Assembly (NCBI GenBank): GCA_030624545.1
Contig: JAUXJX010000106.1
Coordinates: 1 to 6,895, forward strand
DNA: 6,895 nucleotides
From: Bacteroidota bacterium
GTDB taxonomy: Bacteria > Zhuqueibacterota > JdFR-76 > DREG01
Direction: 5' to 3'
Shown one piece after another: positions 1 to 6,298 of this stretch (position 1 is its first letter; the number at the start of each line of letters is the position of its first letter). The notes under the pieces are model-generated. The model was not told the DNA's origin and did not search any database. It saw only the letters and a list, made by a program, of their open reading frames with translations. The position numbers were made by a program, and so were the translations under genes.

Positions 1-290
1 AATGAAATCGTAGATGCAAATTTTTTCTTGGCACTGAATTCTGGCTGGCATTGAAGAATGAGGGAGCTTAACATTTTACGAATCATGGTTTGAATTGGAA
101 TCAAAATGTTATGGAAATGGTTGCGATTGGTCTGGTTGCGAATCTTACTCTAGATTTATTCAAAAGATGGATTGAATTTGCTCCAATCATTATGTAAATT
201 AGAATGCTCACGTTTTAAGGACGGTGAGTCTAATTCTTTTACCCGAGCAACACTTAATTGTTCTGAAATCTCTTCAACATTATAGGACAG
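1..290. other. AT-rich region upstream of ftsY, no convincing gene
   Basis: All three forward frames are interrupted and no reading frame resembles a known protein. Frame 1 is open from the left edge for 17 codons to a TGA at 52-54, which could be the tail of an upstream gene, but the peptide is not recognisable. Two short forward ORFs (ATG at 106 and ATG at 111) have no family resemblance. A 10-base near-repeat, ggttgcgatt at 119-128 and ggttgcgaat at 134-143, is present. TTGAAT at 172-177 and TAAATT at 195-200, spaced 17 bases, is a weak promoter-like pair in AT-rich sequence. The ftsY promoter probably lies here, but I cannot place it. Confidence 0.6.
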
Positions 291-1211
291 ATGGCACTTC
301 TCAGCAAACTAAAAGCCAAACTGAGCAAAACACGCCAGGGGATTCTGGGAAGGCTGCAGAAAACCCTCTCGGTACGTTCCGGAATTGATGAGGAATTACT
401 GGAAGAAGTTGAAGAATTGCTTATCTCCAGTGACGTGGGGATCGATACCACCCTTGCCATAATTGACGGTGTTCGTAAACGTGTGAAGGTCGAAAAGATT
501 GACAAGCCGGATGTCATACAGGCTTTGTTATGTGAAGAGATGAAATCGCTTCTCAACGGTAACCATGAGCGTTCCGATTTCTTTTCTATTGACAGGAAGC
601 CCTATGTTATCATGGTTGTCGGCGTCAATGGAACCGGCAAGACCACAACCATTGGAAAGCTTGCGGCAAAATTCACAGACAACGGTAAAAAGGTCCTCAT
701 CTCTGCATCCGACACCTTTCGTGCGGCCGCGGCGGAGCAGTTGGAGATCTGGGCGAAAAGATCCGGCAGCCATATCGTGCAGCACCAGGAGGGCGCAGAT
801 CCCGCAGCAGTTGCCTTTGACACAGTAAACGCCGCGCTGGCCAGGAACACGGACGTCGTAATTATTGACACTGCCGGTCGGTTGCACACAAAGATCAATC
901 TCATGAATGAATTAGTCAAAGTGAATCGTGTGCTGGGCAGGCAGGTTCCGGATGCACCACATGAAACCCTCCTGATTCTGGACGCTACCACCGGGCAGAA
1001 TGCGCGGCGACAGGTTGAGGAGTTTGGCCGTGCATTGAACCTTACCGGCATCGTTCTTACCAAACTGGACGGGACCGCGAAGGGTGGTGTCGTGATCGGA
1101 ATTGCCAACGATTATAAGGTTCCGATCAAGTTTATCGGCGTTGGCGAACAGTTGGATGACCTTATGCTCTTCGATGCCGATTCATTTGTGGACGCCATTT
1201 TCGCATCTTAG
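291..1211 (+). CDS. ftsY: Signal recognition particle receptor FtsY
   Basis: FtsY is the membrane-associated SRP receptor GTPase; it docks Ffh-ribosome-nascent chain complexes at the translocon for co-translational membrane insertion. The 306 residues comprise an N domain (about 1-95, with the DEELLEEVEELLISSDVG helix at 33-50) and a G domain. The G domain shows the P-loop GVNGTGKT (111-118), DTFRAAA (141-147), DTAGR (193-197), TKLD (257-260) and the closing GVGEQLDDL (283-291), the full SRP-GTPase set. The protein begins almost directly with the N domain, so it lacks the long acidic A domain of E. coli FtsY; such short forms are common. The ATG at 291 is preceded by an in-frame stop (264-266) and is the natural start for the family, although only a close, weak AGGA (284-287) precedes it. 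FtsY is distinguished from Ffh by the absence of an M domain and by its start. Confidence 0.97.
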   Translation: MALLSKLKAKLSKTRQGILGRLQKTLSVRSGIDEELLEEVEELLISSDVGIDTTLAIIDGVRKRVKVEKIDKPDVIQALLCEEMKSLLNGNHERSDFFSIDRKPYVIMVVGVNGTGKTTTIGKLAAKFTDNGKKVLISASDTFRAAAAEQLEIWAKRSGSHIVQHQEGADPAAVAFDTVNAALARNTDVVIIDTAGRLHTKINLMNELVKVNRVLGRQVPDAPHETLLILDATTGQNARRQVEEFGRALNLTGIVLTKLDGTAKGGVVIGIANDYKVPIKFIGVGEQLDDLMLFDADSFVDAIFAS

Positions 1212-1235
1212 CCGGCATTTATATCAGAGAGTTTT

Positions 1236-1251
1236 TCTTGTTATTCCTGCT
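1236..1251 (+). repeat. 16-base direct repeat, copy 1 (after ftsY)
   Basis: The sequence tcttgttattcctgct starts 25 bases after the ftsY stop. It matches 15 of 16 bases of tcttgttattccagct at 2755-2770, which begins immediately after the GWxTD gene stop. I do not recognise the family; chance similarity in AT-rich sequence is possible. Confidence 0.4.
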
Positions 1252-1402
1252 ATGTCTTGAAGCGCCTTCTTCTAGCCAAAAGCTGAAAAAAACATACAGT
1301 GTGAAACATTTTCTTGAATAACGGATAAAAGAACTAGGCTTTGTTTTGATAAATTCATGAATGTCCGATTATCTGTTTAGGGTGCCTGAAGGACGATTTG
1401 AT

Positions 1403-1459
1403 ATGACGCGTATGCCCAGCCAACATACCGGCCTGATGTCGAAAGGAGCGCTATTATGA
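1403..1459 (+). CDS. Possible short upstream ORF coupled to the GWxTD gene
   Basis: An ATG at 1403 opens an 18-codon ORF (MTRMPSQHTGLMSKGALL) ending in TGA at 1457-1459. That stop overlaps the ATG of the GWxTD gene (1456-1458) as ATGA, a layout typical of translational coupling. A GAAGGA Shine-Dalgarno-like sequence at 1388-1393 sits 9 bases before this ATG. The same frame extends to an earlier ATG at 1361 (32 codons, preceded by an in-frame TGA at 1358-1360), but that start has no visible ribosome-binding site. The peptide matches nothing I know and has neither a signal peptide nor a run of one amino acid suggesting attenuation. The GWxTD gene's own AAAGGAG (1442-1448) lies inside this ORF, so the overlap could be accidental. 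Confidence 0.3.
   Translation: MTRMPSQHTGLMSKGALL
1442..1448 (+). promoter_or_regulatory. Strong ribosome-binding site of the GWxTD gene
   Basis: AAAGGAG lies 7 bases before the ATG at 1456, a near-ideal Shine-Dalgarno sequence. It fixes the start of the GWxTD gene and is the strongest such site in the window; ftsY, the S66 peptidase gene and purH have weak sites or none. Confidence 0.8.
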
Positions 1460-2754
1460 AGCGAATTCTTGGTCCAATTATATGCTGCATCGCCATCATT
1501 GCTTCGGGCAGCATTCTTCAGGCACAAACGGAAATGTTGACCCGCGCCAGCAAAATGTCTCCCAAGCTTTTCTGTACCCTTCAAAATTCCATCGGCGATA
1601 GTGGTTTAAGCAGACTTACCGCACATATCAGAATTCCATATGACGAATTGCAGTATTTGAAATTGGCAGAAGGGCGTTTCCAAGCGGAAGCCGAGATTAC
1701 CCTGTTTGTTTTCGATAAGAATGATGAACCGGTGTTCGAAAAAACCTATCGGAGGAAGGTAACAACCAGTGATTATGACAGCACGACTTTCAGCCAGGCA
1801 TTCCACCGTTTTAGCTTTTCTATCGACTTGACCTCCGGTGAATATTCCTTTGTCTGCCAGGTAATGGATCTTGATTCAAAAAACACGGTCCAAGTGAAAA
1901 ACAAAATTAGGCTAAGGGATTTCGTAAACACTGACCTGAGTGTCAGCGACCTGGTTTTGATTCGCTCGTCAGATCTGCCAGCCGAATGGATGGAATTGGT
2001 GAGAGAGAAGTTCTCAGAATCACTCGATAGCAATTCCGATTTTTTTGCCGCCAAATTCGAAGTCTATAGCAAAAGCAAAAAGGAAAAGCTAGAAATAGAG
2101 TATGATCTTACTAACTTTCGAGACGAATCACTTGAACAGGGAAAATTTACTCAAGCCCGTGTGGGCTACCGAAGTGACATAATTATCCCGCTTAAGGAAT
2201 CAAACTTGTCCGGCGGTGTCTATATTCTCTCGCTCAAGATTGATGACGGAGAAAATAAACTGGAATCCGATCGACGAATCGTAACGGCTTTTTCAGCTTC
2301 GGCGTATCTTCCCAAGAATCTCGACGATGCAATAGACCAAATGAGGTATATTGCAAAGGGTCATGAAGTTGATTTAATAAAAAGCGCGCCCGAAGGAAAA
2401 AAGAGAGAATTGTTTGATGATTTTTGGGGGAAGAAGGATCCTACGCCGAGGACCGATACCAACGAGCTTATGGACGAATATTATAAAAGGGTTGCGTTTA
2501 CGAATTCTCATTTTTCATCGTTGCGTACAGGTTGGAAAACGGATATGGGTATGGTATACATACTTTTTGGCCCACCGAGCGACATAGAACGGGAACCGTT
2601 TAATGTAGTGCCGCCAAGTTTCGGTAGCCGACCGGTTTATGCCTATGAGCTCTGGCTTTATTTCGAGTTGAATAGGCAGTTTGTATTTGTAGATTATAAT
2701 GGTTTCGGCGAGTTCAGTCTCCTGAATCCTGAGGCAGTTTATTGGGATCGCTAA
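1456..2754 (+). CDS. Secreted GWxTD domain-containing protein
   Basis: This 432-residue exported protein has unknown biochemical function. Residues 1-24 form a Sec signal peptide: a basic MKR, a hydrophobic core with two cysteines (10-11), and a likely signal peptidase I site after LQA (21-23). A cysteine is not placed as in a lipobox, so a soluble periplasmic or secreted protein is more likely than a lipoprotein. Residues about 50-280 alternate short beta-like segments, suggesting beta-sandwich domains. The C-terminal third carries the family signature: GWKTD (359-363), VYILFGPPSDIEREPF (367-382) and YELWLYF with FVFVDYNGFGEF (397-420). The chain ends shortly after, as usual for this domain. 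The family is, to my knowledge, uncharacterised and typical of FCB-group genomes. A strong Shine-Dalgarno supports the start, and the next gene follows after 44 bases. Confidence 0.88.
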   Translation: MKRILGPIICCIAIIASGSILQAQTEMLTRASKMSPKLFCTLQNSIGDSGLSRLTAHIRIPYDELQYLKLAEGRFQAEAEITLFVFDKNDEPVFEKTYRRKVTTSDYDSTTFSQAFHRFSFSIDLTSGEYSFVCQVMDLDSKNTVQVKNKIRLRDFVNTDLSVSDLVLIRSSDLPAEWMELVREKFSESLDSNSDFFAAKFEVYSKSKKEKLEIEYDLTNFRDESLEQGKFTQARVGYRSDIIIPLKESNLSGGVYILSLKIDDGENKLESDRRIVTAFSASAYLPKNLDDAIDQMRYIAKGHEVDLIKSAPEGKKRELFDDFWGKKDPTPRTDTNELMDEYYKRVAFTNSHFSSLRTGWKTDMGMVYILFGPPSDIEREPFNVVPPSFGSRPVYAYELWLYFELNRQFVFVDYNGFGEFSLLNPEAVYWDR

Positions 2755-2770
2755 TCTTGTTATTCCAGCT
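2755..2770 (+). repeat. 16-base direct repeat, copy 2 (after the GWxTD gene)
   Basis: The sequence tcttgttattccagct begins at the base after the GWxTD stop codon and differs at one position from 1236-1251. A looser relative, tcttgtttcc, occurs at 4445-4454, 14 bases after the purN stop. No hairpin is apparent within it. Confidence 0.4.
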
Positions 2771-2798
2771 TGAACCTCAATGATTAATCCTGACTGAG

Positions 2799-3764
2799 TT
2801 GGCATCGATTACCTCTCCTCTCAAACCGGCTCCCTTAGAGCCCGGTGATACAATTGCCGTAATCTCTCCCGCAAGTCCAATGTTGGCGGAAAGATTGGAC
2901 AAGGGCATTAAATATCTTCGAAATTCCGGCTACGAGGTGTTGCTTGGATCGAGTGTTTCGAAGACGTACGGCTACCTTGCTGGAAGGGATCACGAAAGGT
3001 TGAATGACCTGCACGCTATGTTCACCAATCCGGAAGTAAAAGCCATTTTTTCAAGTCGCGGCGGATATGGAACACCCCGGTTATTGGATTCGCTTGATTA
3101 TGATCATATTCTCAAGAACCCCAAAATCTTCATGGGCTATAGCGATCTTACGGCCATTCACCTGGCCATCTGGAAGCACACGGGTCTTGTGACTTTTTCC
3201 GGGCCAATGGTGGCCGTTGAGATGGCCGAAGGTATCGAGTCCATTACCGAGGAATTCATGTGGCCGGTCCTGTGCTCTGACAATTTTGATGGAAATTTCC
3301 CACTAATTCAGGATTCCCCGCTGGAGGTAATCGTTCCTGGAAAAAGCAGGGGAACATTGCTGGGCGGATGCCTGAGTATCGTGGCGAGCATACTCGGCAC
3401 GCCCCATCAACCTGATTTTGAGAACGCAATACTCATCCTGGAAGAGATTGGGGAAGAACCCTATCGCATTGATCGAAATCTAAGCCAGATGAGTTCTTGC
3501 GGAATTCTAGAGAAGCTCAACGGGATAATCATTGGCCAATTCTTGGATTGCAATGCTGAAGAAGGGAAACCAACTCTCACAATCAAAGAGATATTGTCCG
3601 ACTATTTCGGCTCACTCTCGATTCCTGTGGCAGGAAATTTTATGTTCGGCCATGGAGCCAAGAAATTCACCATCCCCATAGGGGTGGAGGTCGAGATTGA
3701 TACATCCATTCCGCAAATATCTCTGTGCGAATCGGGTGTCAAGAAAAGAAAAGTGCGCCGCTAA
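2799..3764 (+). CDS. LD-carboxypeptidase, peptidase family S66 (LdcA-like)
   Basis: S66 LD-carboxypeptidases are cytoplasmic serine peptidases that remove the terminal D-alanine from murein tetrapeptides during cell-wall recycling. The 321-residue protein has no signal peptide. It shows the N-terminal LEPGDTIAVISPAS (13-26), AIFSSRGGYGTPRLLD (82-97), the nucleophile in FMGYSDLTA (Ser115), the acid in LEEIGEEPYRIDR (Glu215 or Glu216) and the histidine in FMFGHGAKKF (His285). Together they give the complete Ser-Glu-His triad. The start is TTG at 2799: an in-frame TGA lies at 2781-2783, and the next ATG (codon 28) would delete the conserved first strand. CTG at 2790 is a less likely alternative. 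No clear Shine-Dalgarno is present. The short basic tail KKRKVRR is not a family feature. The related MccF microcin-immunity proteins share this fold, but nothing here suggests a microcin locus. purN starts 33 bases downstream. Confidence 0.93.
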   Translation: MASITSPLKPAPLEPGDTIAVISPASPMLAERLDKGIKYLRNSGYEVLLGSSVSKTYGYLAGRDHERLNDLHAMFTNPEVKAIFSSRGGYGTPRLLDSLDYDHILKNPKIFMGYSDLTAIHLAIWKHTGLVTFSGPMVAVEMAEGIESITEEFMWPVLCSDNFDGNFPLIQDSPLEVIVPGKSRGTLLGGCLSIVASILGTPHQPDFENAILILEEIGEEPYRIDRNLSQMSSCGILEKLNGIIIGQFLDCNAEEGKPTLTIKEILSDYFGSLSIPVAGNFMFGHGAKKFTIPIGVEVEIDTSIPQISLCESGVKKRKVRR

Positions 3765-3797
3765 CTCGTTCGTTCTTAGTACGCCCAAGGAAGATTC

Positions 3798-4430
3798 GTG
3801 TCAACCCTCAGATTAGGAATTCTTGCTTCGGGAAGGGGCTCAAATTTTGCCGCCATATTGTCCTCGATCCAAAAAGGGAAATTAGATGCCGAAGTCCGTG
3901 TCCTGGTTTCCAACAAAAAAAGGGCGGGTGCCCTAGAACTTGCAAGAGAAAACAGGATTCCCGATATATTTTTATCTCACAAAGTCTATTTCGAACCGGA
4001 GCAATACGACGCAGCCCTCGAAAGGACACTCACGGATTGTGGGGTAAATTTTGTAGCGCTCGCCGGATATCTAAAGTATTTGACCCCTCGGATAATCACG
4101 AAATTCAAAAATAGAATCTTGAATATTCATCCGGCTTTGCTGCCGTCATTCGGGGGAAAGGGCATGTATGGCTCGAACGTTCATAAAGCTGTTCTTGAGC
4201 GGGGGTCTAAAGTTTCGGGAGCGACGGTTCACCTGGTTGATGAGGTCTACGACCATGGCCCCATTATTGTCCAGCAGGGTGTTCCCGTGCTCGGTGATGA
4301 CACACCTGAGTCGTTGGCTGCGCGGGTCTTGAAGGCAGAGCACAAAATCTATTCGGAAGCCTTGCAGTATTTCGCTGAAGATCGCGTCCGGATTGAGGGC
4401 TTACGCGCACGGATTTTGCCAAATGCATGA
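3798..4430 (+). CDS. purN: Phosphoribosylglycinamide formyltransferase PurN
   Basis: PurN transfers the formyl group of 10-formyl-tetrahydrofolate to GAR, giving FGAR, the third step of de novo purine synthesis in the cytoplasm. The 210-residue length is normal. Conserved features in order are the phosphate-binding LASGRGSNFAAI (9-20), VALAGYLKYLTP (86-97), ILNIHPALLPSF (107-118) with catalytic Asn109 and His111, and VDEVYDHGPII (147-157), whose Asp152 corresponds to E. coli Asp144. The closing segment runs from GDDTPESLAARV to EHKIY (167-185). The start is GTG at 3798, preceded by AAGGAA with about 6 bases of spacing, and the glycine-rich first strand begins right after it. It lies 33 bases after the S66 peptidase gene, probably in the same transcript, and 149 bases before purH, its partner in folate-dependent formylation. 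Confidence 0.97.
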   Translation: MSTLRLGILASGRGSNFAAILSSIQKGKLDAEVRVLVSNKKRAGALELARENRIPDIFLSHKVYFEPEQYDAALERTLTDCGVNFVALAGYLKYLTPRIITKFKNRILNIHPALLPSFGGKGMYGSNVHKAVLERGSKVSGATVHLVDEVYDHGPIIVQQGVPVLGDDTPESLAARVLKAEHKIYSEALQYFAEDRVRIEGLRARILPNA

Positions 4431-4579
4431 AAAACCAAGATAGTTCTTGTTTCCTCATTCCTTTGACCTTATATTTTTGCTTACTCTGGGATTTTTATGG
4501 GATCTGGGTCTTGCCTGGCGAATTTCCGGACCGATGATTTCGGCTCTCATGTAGTCACATCACAAGAATAAGTAAATCA
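4431..4579. other. Spacer between purN and purH
   Basis: This 149-base spacer shows no reading frame of note, no strong hairpin and no purine or PRPP riboswitch core that I recognise. TTGACC at 4463-4468 resembles a -35 box, but no acceptable -10 box lies 16-18 bases beyond it. The bases before the purH ATG are A-rich without a Shine-Dalgarno sequence. Whether purH is read from the purN transcript is undecided. Confidence 0.5.
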
Positions 4580-6130
4580 ATGAAGATAAAACGTGCCCTG
4601 GTTAGTGTATACGACAAAGACACACTAGCCGATTTCGCTGAAACCCTGGCTGGTTTTGGTGTTGAAATTCTCAGCAGTGGCGGTACCGCTAAATTTCTGC
4701 GGGATCAAGGTCTGGATGTCATGGAGATCTCAGATTATACCGGTTCGCCCGAAATTCTTGATGGCCGGGTTAAGACCATTCATCCCAAAATTGCCGCAGG
4801 CATTCTGGCGGTGCGGGACAATCCCGCACATATGCAGCAGTTAGTCGAGCATGATATTCAGCCCATAGACATGGTCGTGGTCAATTTATATCCCTTTCTC
4901 CAATTTGTCGGAGAACGCGACAAATCACACGAAGAAATGATAGAGTTGATAGATATCGGAGGGCCGACGCTAATTCGCTCAGCCGCAAAGAATGCTGCCC
5001 ACGTTGCGGTTGTTACCTCACCCTGCCAGTATGGCCGCGTAGCGGATGCGCTTCGAGAGAAAAACGGAGGAATCTCTTCGGATTTGCGTCTGGAATTATC
5101 CACTGATGCTTTTCGTCTTACGGCATATTACGACGGGATGATCGCAGATTACCTTTCAGAGAAGGTGGGATGCAAGGATGTTCTGGCGAGTAGAAGAGTT
5201 TTTCCGTTGCAGAAGACAGCAGAACTTCGCTACGGAGAAAATCCACATCAAAAAGCGGGTTATTACCAGGTCCATGCCCGATCGAAGATAGAGGGCATAG
5301 GACAGCTCCACGGAATAGATCTTTCGTACAATAATCTCTTGGACACTGAGGCGGCCCTTTCTGCGCTCTCAGATTTCGATGCCCCTACTGTGGTGATCAT
5401 CAAACACAACAATCCGTGTGGAATTGGGTCAGGTGAAGAGTTAACAGAGGCATATGAAAAAGCTCTGGCTGTAGATCCGGTCTCTGCATTTGGGGGCATC
5501 ATGAGTGTAAATCGCACCTTTTCGGCTGTGCTGGCCGAAAAAATCAAGACACATTTTCTGGAGGTGGTTTTGGCTCCGGATTTCGATCCTGAGGCATTAT
5601 CTCTATTGCAAAGGAAAAAGAAGCTAAGAATTCTAAAGTATTTCCCGAAGATAGTACAAGGTCCCAAATTGTGTATTCGTAATGTCTTGAACGGTTTCTT
5701 GTTTCAGGAATCAGACCAGGAATCCTGGTCCGATTCAGAACTTAAAGTGGTCTCGCGACGAGGGCCAACGACAATGGAAATGAAATCACTAGCTTTTGCA
5801 TGGCGGGCAGTAAAGCATGTAAAGTCAAATGCCATTGTTTTCGGCGGTTCAGACCGGCTTTTGGCAGTAGGGGCAGGACAAATGTCTAGAGTAGATTCCG
5901 TTGAGTTAGCGATTAGCAAGGCCAGGAAGGCAGGGTTGTCGCTCGAGGGCTCCGTCATGGCATCGGATGCTTTTTTCCCGTTTCGTGATGGTATCGATGT
6001 GGCTGCGAAAGCCGGGACAACAGCAGTTGTCCAGCCGGGTGGTTCTATCCGCGACAATGAAGTCATTGACGCAGCAAACGAGCACGGGATGGCCATGATT
6101 TTCACGGGCATCCGCCATTTTCGGCATTGA
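4580..6130 (+). CDS. purH: Bifunctional AICAR transformylase/IMP cyclohydrolase PurH
   Basis: PurH performs the last two steps of IMP synthesis: formylation of AICAR with 10-formyl-tetrahydrofolate, then ring closure. The 516 residues match the family length. The cyclohydrolase domain (about 1-195) has LSSGGTAKFL (31-40), DGRVKTIHPK (61-70, Lys65), NLYPF (102-106, Tyr104), IDIGGPT (124-130, Asp125) and AAKN (135-138, Lys137). The transformylase domain has LRYGENPHQKAGYY (216-229), DLSYNNLLDTEAA (247-259), the catalytic KHNNPCGIG (275-283, Lys275-His276), DPVSAFGG (299-306), KSNAIVF (415-421), GAGQMSRVDS (431-440), ASDAFFPFRDGID (461-473), QPGGSIRD (485-492) and the terminal RHFRH. Oddities: KIAAGI (70-75) stands where most homologues have a KVHGGI-like sequence, and a near-perfect DNA palindrome encodes the variable linker around residues 377-386. 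The ATG at 4580 has no clear Shine-Dalgarno. Confidence 0.97.
   Translation: MKIKRALVSVYDKDTLADFAETLAGFGVEILSSGGTAKFLRDQGLDVMEISDYTGSPEILDGRVKTIHPKIAAGILAVRDNPAHMQQLVEHDIQPIDMVVVNLYPFLQFVGERDKSHEEMIELIDIGGPTLIRSAAKNAAHVAVVTSPCQYGRVADALREKNGGISSDLRLELSTDAFRLTAYYDGMIADYLSEKVGCKDVLASRRVFPLQKTAELRYGENPHQKAGYYQVHARSKIEGIGQLHGIDLSYNNLLDTEAALSALSDFDAPTVVIIKHNNPCGIGSGEELTEAYEKALAVDPVSAFGGIMSVNRTFSAVLAEKIKTHFLEVVLAPDFDPEALSLLQRKKKLRILKYFPKIVQGPKLCIRNVLNGFLFQESDQESWSDSELKVVSRRGPTTMEMKSLAFAWRAVKHVKSNAIVFGGSDRLLAVGAGQMSRVDSVELAISKARKAGLSLEGSVMASDAFFPFRDGIDVAAKAGTTAVVQPGGSIRDNEVIDAANEHGMAMIFTGIRHFRH
5708..5736. repeat. 29-base near-perfect palindrome inside purH
   Basis: The core gaccaggaatcctggtc (5714-5730) is an 8-base-pair perfect inverted repeat around a single central A. 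After one A/C mismatch (5713/5731) pairing continues for five more pairs (gaatc at 5708-5712 with gattc at 5732-5736), so 13 of 14 pairs match. It begins exactly on a codon boundary and encodes ESDQESWSDS (residues 377-386), in a linker that varies between PurH homologues. The reading frame continues correctly through it. Similarity to REP-like or other dispersed palindromes cannot be tested from one copy. Confidence 0.8.
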
Positions 6131-6135
6131 TCATA

Positions 6136-6269
6136 GCCTCAAAGGCACGAAGACACAAGGATTGAAAATATAGAAAAATCAAGATCCTTGGAAATTTGTC
6201 GAAAAAACTCAGTCTTTTACACCGGAATCCATAGGTTTTATATTCTTAGTAACTTGGTGCCTTGGTGGC
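6136..6269. repeat. Widely spaced imperfect inverted repeat upstream of mreB
   Basis: The left arm gcctcaaaggcacgaag (6136-6152) matches the reverse complement of the right arm cttggtgccttggtggc (6253-6269) at 14 of 17 positions, including an unbroken aaggcac heptamer, with 100 bases between. Both arms show a CAC-AAG-GCAC-AAG pattern. From memory it resembles intergenic repeats that recur in many environmental bacterial genomes; I cannot verify this here. The arms could be ends of a decayed non-coding element or two independent repeat copies in opposite orientation. Confidence 0.5.
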
Positions 6270-6298
6270 AAGAATTGATGAATATTGGAAGTTAATGA

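Larger units (their letters stand above)
1212..1455. other. Spacer between ftsY and the GWxTD gene
   Basis: This 244-base spacer separates the ftsY stop from the next gene, so the GWxTD gene probably has its own promoter. I see no strong GC-rich hairpin followed by a T run, so no terminator is called. It contains a 10-base perfect palindrome, attcatgaat (1353-1362), one copy of a 16-base repeat (1236-1251), and, at its right end, a short ORF annotated separately. TTGATA (1346-1351) and TATCTG (1370-1375), 18 bases apart, are a weak promoter-like pair placed just upstream of that ORF. Confidence 0.5.

Noticed and set aside
1..86. Minus-strand frame open to the left edge from an ATG complementary to 84-86
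   Set aside because: Only 28 codons are visible, with no ribosome-binding site and no recognisable sequence, so it cannot be distinguished from chance.
106..197. Two short forward ORFs upstream of ftsY (ATG 106, a Trp-rich 15-mer; ATG 111, a 28-mer)
   Set aside because: The first has only a weak GGAA 5 bases upstream and the second no convincing ribosome-binding site. Neither resembles a known protein and each is short enough to arise by chance.
602..1108. Long minus-strand open frame (168 codons) opposite ftsY
   Set aside because: It lies entirely antisense to the conserved GTPase domain, has no recognisable motifs, and is explained by codon bias of the real gene.
1270..1295. Terminator after ftsY at tagccaaaagctgaaaaaaac
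   Set aside because: Possible pairing is only three or four bases and the following run is A rather than T on the coding strand.
3725..4114. Forward open frame of 129 codons spanning the S66 gene end and the start of purN
   Set aside because: It overlaps two conserved genes in another frame, and its Arg/Lys/Cys-rich translation resembles no family.
4463..4491. Promoter for purH based on TTGACC at 4463
   Set aside because: No acceptable -10 hexamer lies at 16-18 bases (the sequence there is ctctggga), so the -35-like match is not enough.
4431..4579. Purine or PRPP riboswitch ahead of purH
   Set aside because: I could not find a matching conserved core or the paired helices expected of those classes.
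5704..6111. Minus-strand open frame opposite the end of purH
   Set aside because: It is a shadow of the transformylase domain. Its end partly mirrors the forward peptide only because of the DNA palindrome at 5708-5736.
6156..6190. Rho-independent terminator after purH
   Set aside because: The caaggat/atccttg stem has only 7 pairs, a 21-base loop and no downstream T run.
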